Shown here: piece after piece, positions 46,639-58,400 of the stretch
How positions within the stretch are numbered: position 1 is the first letter of the stretch
Layout of the letters: each line of letters begins with the position of its first letter
Assembly (NCBI GenBank): GCA_020747065.1
Contig: JAGMVK010000012.1
Location: 248,001 to 312,000 of the forward strand
Origin: Cadophora sp. MPI-SDFR-AT-0126
Taxonomy: Eukaryota > Ascomycota > Leotiomycetes > Helotiales > Ploettnerulaceae
DNA length: 64,000 bases
Reading direction: 5' to 3'
Program-made: the position numbers and the translations under genes
Notes under the pieces: model-generated
What the model was told of the DNA's origin: nothing
The model's database searches: none
Seen by the model: the letters and a program-made list of their open reading frames with translations, nothing else

Positions 46639-47997
46639 TCATTTCTTCCCAGTAGTCTCTTCGACCTTGGCCCCCTTCTCTTGAGTCAATATCTTCACAG
46701 CGTCTTTCGTGTAGATGTAGCTCGCTCCACTCCAGACCGTAGTAGTGGCGACTAGATATCTACAGGAGCATCGTTAGCAATCTTCACTTCGTAACGAAAT
46801 AGAAAAGAGCACAAAGGTCCTCGAGCGATGGAGTTGACATACTGCATAGCTGTCATCGCCGCCGAGACATCAACAGTCACCAGTGGCATGGCAGTAGTGG
46901 CCCCAATAAGAGCCAACTGTAGAGCAGTGTTATACTTGCTGATGGTGGTAGGATGAACCTCTGCTGATGGCAAGGAGAAGTCCCAATACCGCGCGAATGT
47001 CTTTGGCGGAGGCAGTGAGATCCAACGATAGTAGATGGCCGTAATAGCAAGGCCAACATCTCGACCGAGAATAATGACAGCGAGCCAGACTGTGAAGAGG
47101 TCAGTAACCGGAATCCGGAAACGGAGTTCGCGGGGTGGAAATACCGGGAAGAGCGCCTTTGATGGCAAGGCACACAGTTAAAATCGTCATCAAGGTCTTG
47201 TCGGCCATCGGGTCAATAACTGTTCCCACAACGGTCTGAAGATTCCACCGTCTAGCTATCCAGCCATCAACCAGGTCCGTAATGCCAGCATATGCGAAAA
47301 GCCCCACGGCCCAGGCATGATGATCGTGGAGGACGAGATACCCCACAACTGGTGCAGCGACGAGACGAGAAAAAGTGAGGATGTTAGGTATCGTATAGAT
47401 GTTTTCATGTGGGGTTATCTTCGTGAGGACATTGAGAAGTGGCTTTTTAGGCTTGGCAGCTGTAGATCTGGATTAAAGCTGTTAGTAACATCTTGCTGCG
47501 CCCAGTGAATAGTGTCATTCATGTCTAAAAAGGAGGCAGTGCACGTGATAGGCCTATTCCCACATTCTTGGCGATGGCAGAATCCCAAGCAAGACCAAGC
47601 GGATCGAGTCAATGAGACAGGGAAATAACCCTTCAGCATACCTTGGGGTGTCACCCGGTTGTTTGGACGTGGAGTAAGGGAGCCCCTTGTGCAGCAGGGA
47701 ATTGGGTTGAGTTCTACTAATCTCAAATCAACATCAGGCTCGGCGACGCCGGCTGGGCTTTGTCTTAGGAGGAAGATTGATAACATACATGTGCCAAGCA
47801 CGTTCGCTATTCCGTGAGGATCGAGTACACGTCCACAGTGACGACGTCAGGACGGCCGAGGTCTGAGGAAGGCACGCCGAGCCTTGGGACAGCATGAATT
47901 TCGAGTCAGCAGGTGATGGATGTAATCGTCTGCTGTAGATGCGAGCGACTTCGCGAGCCCATTGAAGGCAGGGGCCGGGTTTCCGAGACAACATCAT
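46639..47997 (-). CDS. CRD1: Cardiolipin synthase (CDP-alcohol phosphotransferase), mitochondrial
   Basis: Joins CDP-diacylglycerol and phosphatidylglycerol to form cardiolipin in the mitochondrial inner membrane. Five exons are read on the minus strand. The start MMLSRKPGPCLQWAREVARI (47997) leads an Arg/Ser-rich presequence. This joins ISRTQPNSLLHKGLPYST, then KPKKPLLNVLTKITPHENIY with TIPNILTFSRLVAAPVVGYL. The CDP-OH-P motif is complete: DGWIAR, eight residues, G, three residues, D, three residues, D (GTVIDPMAD). Membrane segments follow (WLAVIILGRDVGLAITAIYY), with ISKYNTALQLALIGATTA. After the last intron the end is YLVATTTVWSGASYIYTK to EETTGKK. The intron before the KPKKP exon, about 190 nt, is longer than the others. 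Eukaryotic-type enzyme. Confidence 0.92.
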
Positions 47998-49319
47998 AGC
48001 TATTGCATGGTTGCGTGAGCACGTTGTGGAGGGTAGTGAGATGGAAAAGGAAGGTAGAAGGACTGGCGGAACAAAGAGAAGAGTAGGGCGACGAATAGAA
48101 GGATAGAAGAATGGTAGAGAAGGTAAAGCGAGAGAAGTGCCGGTTTCAGAGCAAGCAGGCGGGAAGGGAAATTTCCAACTTTAAGAGGTCCAGATACAAG
48201 CGAGCACCCTCTCCTGAGTTCAGAGTTCGTTCTGAGTCGCCTCTCCCTGGTCCGTCGTTGGAAGCCAAACTCAAAGAACCTGGCGAAAACAGGCTTAAGC
48301 GAATGCCAAGTGTTTAGACGCCATTAGACGCGCGACTACACATGCCATACTCAAGCGAGCCGGATCGACTCTCTTCTCCAGACTTCATCCGTCCATGCGC
48401 GCACGTATCCCACCAACTATCTCCGCTCCTGGGCCGGCTTTTAGTAGAAACGGCATTGACTTTTAGATTGGAATTTGACTTTCGGTCACCCTACCGTACC
48501 GCACCGCTCTCAAGGTCGCTGCTTCGGAGTACATTCTCGAAACGGTCAAGGTTGAGCCAGGAGCACTAGTAATTGGTGGAGCAGATAGAGTTTGGAGCTG
48601 CATTAGCACATTAGACTTCAGAGTTTCGGCGTGAAACCCGCATTTGGAATGACGGCAAGGGGAAGCTTTTGGGCCCCTTCTTCGATAAGACACGCTCGGT
48701 TCCTGTACCGAACCCTTTTACCCCAGACAAGTGCGCAAGATCACAACGCCGTATGTAGGCCTATCGCAACCCTGCTTCGTAGCCCATCCTATCCTATATT
48801 GTGCAACTTTTCCCGTTCATCCTTCCCAGCCGGTTCTACGAGTATCAAATTATTCCCCGTACCATGCCAGCTTCACCCCTCCCGCTCCTGAACCTGGGAT
48901 GCATTACGTACGGTTCCATACCCAAGCAATCCCACCCGCCTTAAACTCTAACCTCCGAACGACACCTCTTCTTGAGATCAAAGAAACGGCATAACGAGAA
49001 CATAGCTTAGGTTTCGATGATTGGTGTTTGCTTGTCGTGTTTACTCTTGTTGATTTCCAAGGCGACAAATGGAAACCCTCCAATATGTTGCGCTTCTTTT
49101 TAGACACAAGTCATACAACCTTCCCAGCTTACATGCAGTAACCGAAACCCAGGGCATAGAAAGTCTGAGAGGAAGATCTAGACTCCTACTATGTAGGGAT
49201 CTTGACAGATTTGTGCCCAACATGAAGCCGAATCTCTATTGGATACGGTAGGATGTTTGCTAATTGACATTTGTCGATCCTTTGCTCTGTAAAGGCATGT
49301 AACAAGCTGTTCAGGCATC
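47998..49319. other. Cardiolipin synthase upstream region
   Basis: On the minus strand this is promoter and leader DNA for cardiolipin synthase. Small plus-strand frames at 48111-48994 are not recognised. No repeat or RNA gene was found. Confidence 0.4.
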
Positions 49320-49871
49320 TCAAATGTGAACGGATTGATTTAGACGACTTCCGTCACTTGTTCGCCCATCCCAGAACTCCCCATGAATCAGCATCATTTT
49401 TCCAGGATTAAGTGTGCTAATGAAGGTGCCGGTCCGTTCGCAATTGTACAACGTGTAGTCGAAAATCTTGCTCTCAATGCCCGCCGTTACGGATGTAAGT
49501 TTGCTGACAACCCAAATCGTAACGTGCTTCTTCAAGTCAAGCTTCAAGAGGCGATCGGATATGACTTGAACGTAGTCCATTTGAGAAATTTTGGGAGCGA
49601 TCCACTGATGTCCTTCTATAATGTTAAACAACAATAAAATGTACATTACAAAAAAAATACATGCCCAAAATACGCCCCCCAAATCTGTACGTGGTCCAAA
49701 GTAAAAAGATAGTAGAGCAGTCCGAAAGGTTTTTGGCGCGAAAATGAGGGTATGCCGCTCCATGTCCATGAAAACCAAAGCCCCTCCCACCTGTGATCCC
49801 GCCCGAATTGCCAGATACGCCAATAAAATAGCCTTCATGGTCCAGTTTGCCGCACAAAGACCAGGGACCAA
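49320..49871 (-). CDS. Unrecognised 183-codon open frame just after the WOPR gene
   Basis: It begins MVPGLCAANWTMKAILLAYL and contains a strongly hydrophobic part (GGVFWACIFFVMYILLLF). It then has a mixed, protein-like C-terminal part with TFISTLNPGKMMLIHGEFWD. The length is unusual for a random frame in this DNA and codon use is not odd. It starts only 49 bases after the WOPR stop codon on the same strand, so it may simply be 3' UTR of that gene. I recognise no family. Confidence 0.25.
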   Translation of the reverse strand: MVPGLCAANWTMKAILLAYLAIRAGSQVGGALVFMDMERHTLIFAPKTFRTALLSFYFGPRTDLGGVFWACIFFVMYILLLFNIIEGHQWIAPKISQMDYVQVISDRLLKLDLKKHVTIWVVSKLTSVTAGIESKIFDYTLYNCERTGTFISTLNPGKMMLIHGEFWDGRTSDGSRLNQSVHI

Positions 49872-49920
49872 AGAAATTCGTCAATACATCAAATTGTTTT
49901 CTCTACAGAATGAGAGCAAA

Positions 49921-51312
49921 CTAGGATGTACCGGTGCTCGCCCATTGTTGCTGAGGCGCTATGTAATGACCGTGACCAACGCTCGGATTGCCTCCAAGCC
50001 CGGGATGGCCTAACCACATGTTCTCACTCTTCGGAGTCTCTGGGCCACTGTAGGACTGAGATGGTACTCGCTCAAAGGTTGTTTGGTGAGTTGGTGTTGG
50101 AAGGGACCTAGCGGAGAAACTGTGCGAAGAGCTTGTGTCTCTCATGCCGCCATAGAATCCTTGCGAGGAATATCCGGAATCAGTTGTGAGTTTTGAATCG
50201 GATGAAGCGGAGGATATGCCGGAGAGCCCGGAATCGACGGAGCCACTTTGTTCGTAGCTCGAGGGGCGGCGCCCAAAATTGGTCGTCACTGGTGGCACTT
50301 GAGCCCTAGATGTATCAGAACCAATGCCAATGACAGAATTGTATCGCTGCGTTCTATACGCGCCTGCTTCATAGCTTTCAGACTTGACTGCAGGGTAGAG
50401 GCCGGGAGAGTTCGCAAATTGCCCTGGGTATGCTCCGTGTGGGGGACCTTGTCCAAGACCATCATACTGCCCGTACCCATTGTACATGCCTGAGTTTGAC
50501 CCATACGTGATGGGAGGTGTAGGAAGCGACATTGGCCGATGTGATATTGTTTGGTTGGTCATCTCATACCCATTGCGAGCATACGGGTAGCTGGCGTATA
50601 CAGATCGGTCGTCAATTCGGTCCATGGAGTCAACTTCGTCAATTGGTGTCCGGAAATTTTGCTTCGTAATAAGATCGGGTCTTGGTGTGATATGCTGGAA
50701 TCTGGGATCTTTTGAAGGGGTCGTAAACTTGTTGTTCATAACATCCGCAACGGTGTAATACGAGACAAGATGGTGGGAGACACCCCCGACTGTAACGCTG
50801 ACCGTCTTCTTCACTAGACCCTCCTCCTTGAATCCATAAGAATCCACCAAGGATCCAATCAAGGAGCGCTCTGTTTCTTTGCTGAGAGAGTTGTGATTTT
50901 GGGGATCGAAGCTTGAAGCTGCTGTTGAAGCTGCACTGTAACCATTGCTCATACCGCTTCCACTGAAAGGCTCTGGCTTGCTAATGCCGGGAGATCTCTT
51001 GCTGCGCTTCATTGCTCTCTTCTTTTCTCCAGGCGGGAACGGTCTTTCCAGTTCACGGTAGACAAGGAAATTTCCCAAGATCCGACTCGGGCTCCATGGT
51101 ACACCATCAGTCCACCGTTTGATACCGGACGAATGCTCCTCGTAAATGAAGACATTTCCGCTCTTGATCAAGCTGACTCTCTCGCGATCGTGTGGACGGC
51201 GCGCAACATGGTTCAGTGCGCCGCTGAGACAAGCCTCGAAAAGAAGCAGAGCATCCTGAGTAGAAGCAATATGGCCAAAAAAAGTTGGCGAGAGTGGTGA
51301 AGCGGATGCCAT
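49921..51312 (-). CDS. SGE1: WOPR (Gti1/Pac2) family transcription regulator, Wor1/Ryp1/Sge1 type
   Basis: A DNA-binding master regulator. Relatives control white-opaque switching in Candida (Wor1), dimorphism in Histoplasma (Ryp1), and virulence and secondary metabolism in plant pathogens (Sge1, Botrytis Reg1). It is intronless, 463 residues. The first WOPR half reads FFGHIASTQDALLLFEACLS, HVARRPHDRERVSLIKSGNV, and GIKRWTDGVPWSPSRILGNF with LVYRELERPFPPGEKKRA. The second half (about 145-190) reads RSLIGSLVDSYGFKEEGLVK and TVSVTVGGVSHHLVSYYTV. The C-terminal half is Gly/Tyr/Gln/Ser-rich and disordered. This architecture favours the Wor1/Sge1 branch over Pac2. A very long upstream region without genes precedes it, as is typical of Wor1-like genes. 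Family is secure; the orthology is inferred. Confidence 0.93.
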   Translation of the reverse strand: MASASPLSPTFFGHIASTQDALLLFEACLSGALNHVARRPHDRERVSLIKSGNVFIYEEHSSGIKRWTDGVPWSPSRILGNFLVYRELERPFPPGEKKRAMKRSKRSPGISKPEPFSGSGMSNGYSAASTAASSFDPQNHNSLSKETERSLIGSLVDSYGFKEEGLVKKTVSVTVGGVSHHLVSYYTVADVMNNKFTTPSKDPRFQHITPRPDLITKQNFRTPIDEVDSMDRIDDRSVYASYPYARNGYEMTNQTISHRPMSLPTPPITYGSNSGMYNGYGQYDGLGQGPPHGAYPGQFANSPGLYPAVKSESYEAGAYRTQRYNSVIGIGSDTSRAQVPPVTTNFGRRPSSYEQSGSVDSGLSGISSASSDSKLTTDSGYSSQGFYGGMRDTSSSHSFSARSLPTPTHQTTFERVPSQSYSGPETPKSENMWLGHPGLGGNPSVGHGHYIAPQQQWASTGTS

Positions 51313-52091
51313 TGTGAATGTGATATGGTGAGATGAGAAAGGAGGTGGTGATGGTTGCTTGTTTGCTTAGGAAGGTCGAGGTGAAGTTGCAAAGAATCTC
51401 ATCAGATGTCGTCGGAGGATATCCCTGAAGTGGAAAAGAATGGCTTCAGTTGATGATCCGAAGCTCCTCGGGGAATGATGGGAGCAAGGACTTCTTTATC
51501 AAACCTTCAGTTTTGGCGGGGCGGTGGGATGCCGGTGGAGAGGGACGTTCAGATCGACTGCGAGCTTTGTACTCCCCTGTTCAGGTAGGGGGAGGGACGA
51601 GCTTGGTGGGTACCTCCGTATGTTTATGCCTTGGCCGGCCTTGTGCTTGCTCGCCTTCTAGCTCGCTGACCAAGATTCGTTCAAAAGCGAGGAAGAAGGG
51701 TTGGGCCGAAGGTTGTTTCGACCGAGCAAGTGTTGATGGTAGAGCATTCGTAGATTAGGACAGTACAATGCGGAAGGTCTTGCTCTGATCCGCCCGCGAA
51801 GAAAGGAAGGGGATGGATGGTGGGCTCGCAGGGCAGCGCAATGCAGGGTAGGACAGGGCAGGGTGAGTGAGAGGTGTTGAGTTAACGAACGTGCTTTCCG
51901 TTTTGTCTCTTCAAGGTTCGCTTGGCACAATCGGATGTGACCAAGGGGTGCCCTATCCAGGTCGGGAATCCTGGAGCAATACAAATGCCGTTGACTCTGC
52001 GGTATGCCGGGATGGACTGGGGATGAAGAAGGAGAATGTGAATTACGCGCAGCCAAGGATCGAGAGCAAGAAGAGAAAGCGAGAGAATAGC

Positions 52092-52130
52092 GAGGACGAC
52101 GACGACGACGATGATGAAGACGACGACGAC
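52092..52130. repeat. GAC/GAT trinucleotide microsatellite
   Basis: An interrupted run of GAC units with GAT and GAA variants, about 780 bases upstream of the WOPR start codon on its antisense strand. It is not inside a gene I can support. Confidence 0.8.
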
Positions 52131-52500
52131 AGAGAGGCTGAGCTAAATAATTGAGGGGTGATGGCTTGGCTTGGAGAAAAACAAGTCTGGGCAGGACAGT
52201 ATGCAGGTGAAGAACGAAGGCTGCCGGGAAGCTTTTGGATCTTAAGGTAAGGTCGTAAGGTTGACGGCGCGGCGGGAGGTTTTGGGGGGCTTGCAGCCCG
52301 GAAAATGGAGCTCCCAAGTGATGCCGGCTCGATCGATATTGGAGGACTGGGGTTGCTGGGTATGGGGCGGCTTCGATCAAGCCTATCCGTCCTGCGGTGA
52401 GTTGACTTGACTCTCAAGTAGTACCGAGAAGTACCGTGGTGGAGTCTCCGTAGAGAGAAGACTAGAGAGAAGACGTGCAAGGCAGAGCAAGGCAACTTTG

Positions 52501-52524
52501 GGCCAGGGTAGGGGCCAGGGTAGG
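52501..52524. repeat. Two tandem 12-base GGCCAGGGTAGG units
   Basis: Two perfect copies are followed by degenerate GGACAG units to about 52545. They form part of the G-rich repeat field upstream of the WOPR gene. Confidence 0.75.
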
Positions 52525-54066
52525 GGACAGGAGAGGACAGGGAGTAGTAGGATATCAGACACGACACCTTTGAGCGTGCAGGGACAAGGGCAAGGGGAGT
52601 CAGTCAGTCAGTCTGCGATTCATTCATTTCATAAACAAATCCAGGTAGGCTGGGCTGGTTGGGTGGTAGGGGACAGAGGCGGCGACTACCGTCCGCTAGG
52701 ACAGATAGAACGTAGCTTGGATCTCTGAGAGTCTTGACTGTTGAGGGGATAGAAGTAAGCAAACCGCCCTCTCACAGACTCCTCCCTCCGCTCCACTGTC
52801 AGTCCGGAAGGATAAGGCAGGGAAGAGTCGACAAAGTAGCTCGACAGGGTCTCCTCCAAGCACTCACACAAACACATAGCTACAGTAGCTCTCTGCTCTT
52901 CTCAAGTGAACAGGGATCCAACACACATACACCTGGCGCGAAACTACTTGCACACTAGATAGCGCGTGGCGCACCGATGAGGAGGGGACGGGGGGGAGAG
53001 GAGCGACAGGGACAACAAGGGCTGTGGGCCGTTGGCCATCGGTGCCCTAGCTTCTTGAAGTACAGTACAGTAGTGAAGAGGAGAGGGACAGGGAAGTAAG
53101 AACAACAGGGGGTCCATGACAGAGAAGTGGAGGTGCTGCGAGACATGAGTCTTGGTTCTGATCACCGTAAAGTACAAACAAGAAACCTCAGATCGACCTC
53201 GAACGAACACTACTGATTTTACTGTGCTTATGAAAATACTGTAATAGTAAAGGGAGCAGAGATCGTTCATTGGTGAAGAGAAGTCGGTAAGTGATGCGGG
53301 CAATAGAAAGAAAGACGTTTGGCGGAAGAGGGATGAAGCGAGCGCAGCACAAAGGACTCAATCCAAGCAAACCCCCAGGGTCCCAGTGGCAACAAGGACT
53401 GGGTTTTGATGCGGCGGTACAGCTTGCATGCTTCTCCATCTGCACTGCAAGACAGGGGCGCGGCAAGGTTAGCTGGCCGTGTCTTACACTACCGTTCGTT
53501 GAAGAACCGCGCCCAACAGCCCAAGATCGACCAAGTCCAATCAAACCAAGCCTGCTGAGCCAGGTCAAGTCAAGTCGCTGCCCTACCTACCCACACCACA
53601 CCACCCACTCGCCCATCCATCCGTCCAACCCATGGAAGTGGGGATCCAAACCGTGCATTTAGTTCAGCGTGGAAGCAGGACCAAAGAGAGACATTCAAAT
53701 ACTTGCCTCAAGTTGCTGTTAATTTTCCGGTTCCAGTGCGCATTTCATTTCGGATACGGGGGTAGAATCAGAACAATCTCTGTAGCAGCCCTTTTTCTTG
53801 CTCTGTCATGTTGTGATGCACTAATGAAATCATGGCACTGTATGATAATCCCTTGATCAGTCGTTGTTTGATACCCATGAACCAATCTTTCTTTATTCAT
53901 GGCATCTGTAATTCAGTCAATCAGTTCAAAAACCCCCAAAACCCACTTTTCATCGATCATTTTTGTGGTTCTAATAATAAGATCCCGTTGTCTCAGCCCT
54001 GCTGTGAAATACATCCAGGGGGATTGCTGGAGCGAAACAAGCCCATTAACCGATTGATTGCTCGAA

Positions 54067-54172
54067 GATGTTATTCTTGGAGATGGCATTTATGAACGCT
54101 TTGAAAACTCAATTACTTCGCGCCCAGAGATGTTATTCTTAGAGATGCCATTTCTGTGATCTTTCGAAACCC
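54067..54172. repeat. Imperfect direct repeat of about 44 bases
   Basis: Copy 1 (54067-54110) and copy 2 (54129-54172) both start GATGTTATTCTT. They share a GAGATG-CATTT segment and a TTT-GAAA segment near their ends. The copies are offset by 62 bases. Confidence 0.6.
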
Positions 54173-55165
54173 GACGGCTTGGTCGACAGGAACTCTCGCT
54201 CTGTTGAAATTCCCAGGAAACTCTACCTGAGGAGTACGGTAGATAGATGTGAAGAAGTGGAGATATGCTGCTAAGGTGCCCCCAGCGAAAGGCAACCCTA
54301 TGTGGAGTATTTTGGGGGTCCCAAATTGCCAGTGTTGGTGACCTTGCTGGGCTCTCTCGAGTGGTGGAACTTGCTGCCCACCCAAAAGATCATACCATTG
54401 CAAAGCAGGGCAGGTATCGAAATGGCTTTGCTGTCAGCGAGACGTCAATTCGGCTTTCGGACAACGGTCTTCAAGGATCGCGTTCGGTGCAATTGTTGTC
54501 CTTCAAGTTCCTTTCCATTTGTATGCGGTGGAAGCTGGAAGATGACGACAGCCCGGCCGAGCTCTCCACGAAACCCGCAAGTTCTTCACTCAATCACTGG
54601 GCTAACTCACCTTGGATGGACTTCTAGAAGCTCCAGTGCTTCATCGTAGCCAACCGGACGCCCCGGAAGCAGATCGACATTCCTGCAATCTCCAGGATCC
54701 ATTCTTTGTTGTCTGCCGGTATTCAAGCGGACTTCCGCCCGCACGTGCCGAAGATACACAGAGATTTGGCAAGGCGTACAAAGGGTTTCTCCGGCTGGCG
54801 GATAACTTAAGGTACCGAGATGGGTACACTCCGCGATGTGATATGATCGAAATAATGATGGAAATTGTGGGGCGACCAGGGCATCAAAGGGGCAGTGAAC
54901 AAGAGACAAATTGGGCGAAGCTGACTGTGGAATGCCAGGTGCCTTGACCCCAGCTCGTGACGTTGATCGAATTCGCATTCGCGCATTCTTGAAGAACCAG
55001 GGCACTTTCTCGCTCGCTGCATTTCTCGCATTGCAACGCTGACCACGACTCTTGACACGACTTCACGCCAATATCAGAGGTCTTAGTGTTCGGAAAAGGT
55101 CGGTTAGGCTGCCTTTATGCCGAGTTTCTGGTCTGCAACTGCTGCATCATGATGACGAACGACTA

Positions 55166-55429
55166 TCCCCTCAAGCGGTGATTCGCTTCGCCTTTTAGCG
55201 CGAAAATAGCTATGTATTCAAGTGCCTGCATCCTATGTAAAAGGAAAGTTATAAAGATCTCAATAAGATAGAAAACTTTATTAGCTTCGATTTATGATTT
55301 AATATTATTACATAGTACTTATATATACTAATAAACGAGACTTATGTTGAGTTGAAAGAGGGGTGTTCTTAAAGTAACGCTAAGACCACTGAAAATAACG
55401 CTAAAAGGCGTTTTCACCGCTTGAGGGGA
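55166..55429. mobile_element. 264-bp MITE with TA target duplication (Tc1/mariner-pogo type)
   Basis: The ends are inverted repeats beginning TCCCCTCAAGCGGTGA at 55166 and ending TCACCGCTTGAGGGGA at 55429. A second block, CGCCTTTTAGCG, lies further in on the left and CGCTAAAAGGCG on the right. The flanking bases are TA on both sides (55164-55165 and 55430-55431), the target duplication of Tc1/mariner and pogo elements. The interior is very AT-rich and holds no reading frame. It is thus a non-autonomous miniature element mobilised in trans. The boundaries and TA duplication are seen directly; the superfamily is inferred from the duplication. No second copy was noticed in this window. Confidence 0.8.
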
Positions 55430-55431
55430 TA

Positions 55432-58400
55432 CAGTACGCTACTGGTTGTGCCGTTCAATTTCATACCGACTGGACGAATATTTCAATTCTGGGAGTAAGT
55501 AATACGGATCAGGTAAGCTTGCTCAGCCTTCGTGGAGTGTAGATCTTGTGGTGAGACTAATGGCTACTATGTACTGTGTGTTATTGACGCGCACAGATTG
55601 AAATCTGATCGATGTGATCTGGTTACTTTGCCGATCGCCTCCTCGCCGTGGCTACCGGTCTACTCTGTCAATTGGGTTTAACGTAATACTTACTTCTATT
55701 CTCCTCATCCGCAGTAGCTTAACTGCATCGATGCCATCCTCCCGGCTAAGGCATTCTAGTTCCAGGCTTTTGTGTCTCGCTCCCCCATAGATACATCTAA
55801 GACTCTGGGGAATGGTTGGAGCCGTGGTAGACATGTGGTATCAATTCCCCCACAGTACGCATTGCTTGTTTTGTTGGTCATTCTAAGTTCAATCTACCCC
55901 AGGGACAAGGCGCCATTTGGGTTGAAACTCAAACTCAAAATGGTTGAAAGTCAAATTTTCAGGTCCCAGCATCGTGGGCAAAGATCTAACTCGTCAATTC
56001 ATCGATGTGTCATAGCGGTGGATCTGGGGCACCAAGCATAGTCTGGCACGGTTGAAGAGCGGCACAACAGCGGGAAAATTTCCCGAACACAGTAGTTCGG
56101 ATGCCGTGCGTACGAGGTGGACTTGCGCCTCTGAATCTGGACAGATTCCGAAATCGCTTGTCCTCTCCACCTCGAACGTTCTTTTGAATAAGGCTGAACC
56201 GAGAGATGAAGTTGATTTAATCTCTTTGACTTTGAACAAGGCTACAACCTAAGCTTCACTGGCAGATGATGGGAACCCTAATCCGGGGATTTAGAAAGTC
56301 CATTGAACTTTGTCGACAAACCGTTGTTGCGCGATCCAAACTTTCTCTTCTGGTTACGGCAATTCTAGGAGAACGCTTCTCCAATCACAGCTAGCTCTCA
56401 ATCGTTGTGGGACCAGCCATTGAACTAATTGCAACAATTCTAGTAGACGCTCGGTGAGATCCTGATTTCGATTCCTGCTGGGATTTGGTGACCAGCTAGT
56501 CGGCTGGCTTGATTAAGGCGTGAATGGGATTAATTGACTGGATAGCTTCCGCCACCTTTTGTGGTCTGACTCGAGGCACTGGAAGAGATAGTACATCAAT
56601 CAATATTGGCACTGCTCTGTCGGTCAGACACTGCTGATCTGGTCCTCCAAATCGTACCAAATAACTGTCTAGCATGCGCCTGTGCTTGCCTTTCCAGTAC
56701 AAGTTGCCTTTGTGGGTAGAGTTTATGAATGACTGGCCCAGTCACGGCAAGAAATAGCCATAACTGTTAAGGTTAGGGCGTCGATGGTGCTTCTGCACCA
56801 CGGCATGCGCTCCTCGTCGATCGACCTCTAAGTCGCGCGCGGTGGAAGGTGTAAGTCTGTAAGATCGACGACGCATGGGCCAGATCCAAACGGTAGTGAT
56901 TCTTAGAGCAGCACACCCAATAATACAGAGAACGTATCAACGAATCAGCCTGTAAATGCGTTATCAATATCAACAATGTCTGCCCATCTTCAGCAGCTTC
57001 TGCAGCAAGCGCTGTTTTCGCTAGGTCACCGGTGTCAACGCTCATAGGTTGAAGTGGCTAAATACCTGCGTCACACCATGAGGAATTGGAGCATGGATCC
57101 ATGATCTTCAGGGTTGTTTCGGCGATTGGCGGCCTCTGAAGCATCGCCCCTAACCCCCAGTGAACGAGTGCATGATACCTAGGACTAGTATTCCGTAGAA
57201 CATTTTTCAAAGCTGTGTGTGATGTCGTTGGACTTGGAAAGAATGAAAGCAGTTTGACCTCATGGAGGATCTGGGCACATCCCAGCATGCAGTGTGCATT
57301 CAGATCTGCATACTGCTTTTGTTTAAACCCCACAACCAGTTAATACTTAGCAAGTATTGGCATAACTCTCCGGATCTCCAGCTGACGACATCCACATCGT
57401 CTTGCCGAATTGTTCGGGACCGGTACTTTTGCTGTGAAATACAGTCCTGACCTCGGGACATGGGAAAGGGCATCTAGAAGTGCGAATACGAAGCGAGAAA
57501 CTTTGGGTCCATGAACATCTCACCTGCGCATCTCCCCAACTGCTGAAGTTCTGATGAGAGGAAACTCAGGCAGGTGGAGGCGATTGGGTGGGATGAACGG
57601 GCAGCAACCGGATCAGGGGCTTTCGACAAGACCCATCAGGATTTGCGACTTATTCGTTTCTGCAAGAACGGGACGCGTGGGCTCGACCAAGCCAGACAGA
57701 CACAAATAAATCCCTCGTGGTTCAAGTGAGTTCGGGCCAAGCAAGCCTTTGCAGAGTACGGAGGACGCTTTTGGAGCTGGGTACCAGGAGAGCGAAAGCC
57801 CTCTGAGGGAGAAGAAGACTCGGTTGTTGGGCTGGGGGATGAGGGGCCTGTTCCGGGACGAAACAAGCCGCCGGCTCCCACTCGATCCTCATCGCCCAGA
57901 AAACCGAACTTGTTTTCTTTTCAACTCAACCCCGACTTCGAGGCTGGGATGCTTGGCTCGCTGGTCGATGGGCCAAATGGCCGAATTGTCGTGGATTGGT
58001 GGAAACGGTCCAAGGCTTGAGCTACTTTCCTCTCGCCTTGGCGCAGATGAGCGGAGATTCCATCGAATGTCGAAGTTGCGAATTTGCGAAAAGCCCTGGT
58101 CCTCTTCCAAAGACGCCGCTGCTACCTTCATCTAAATTTTGCGATAAGTGCACGTGTGCTCTAGAGCTTCAACAATAGTGTACAATAAAGTTGATCCTTG
58201 GCGATATCATAGTTATCGTAGCTAATGTTTCACCACTTGAAACATTTTCACGTTGTTAGCTTTCTCCTATCCGTACGGAGTGCTGGTGAAAACATCAGTA
58301 GGAACGAGATCCGTTTGGTTCATCTTCTCCCATTGGCACGTGCGAGCCTACAAGCTGCATGTTCCAGAAGTAAATCAGCTGTTATCCTGATCTTAGTTGT

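Larger units (their letters stand above)
51313..55163. other. Repeat-rich upstream region of the WOPR gene
   Basis: Nearly 4 kb without a gene I can support. The first 2.4 kb (to about 53.7 kb) are dense in simple-sequence tracts: CT/GA-rich stretches, a GAC microsatellite (52092-52130), 12-base GGCCAGGGTAGG repeats (52501-52524) and CAGT repeats (about 52599-52614). Long frames on the minus strand (51658-52380, 52043-52567) are low-complexity Ser/Leu/Pro translations of these tracts. An imperfect direct repeat lies at 54067-54172. Frames at 54265-54649 and 54607-55005 have no recognised family. Confidence 0.45.

Noticed and set aside
51658..52567. Long Ser/Leu/Pro/Arg frames on the minus strand
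   Set aside because: They translate simple-sequence tracts upstream of the WOPR gene, overlap each other and have no domain or splice structure.
56496..57333. Possible decayed fungal transcription factor on the minus strand
   Set aside because: Some pieces read like protein, but there is no Zn2Cys6 domain upstream, stops separate the pieces, and the resemblance to AflR-type C-termini was too weak to claim.
57996..58178. CxxC-containing plus-strand frame (ECRSCEF ... FCDKCTC)
   Set aside because: The cysteine pairs suggest a zinc ribbon, but the frame is 60 codons, lies in gene-poor DNA and has no extended family match.
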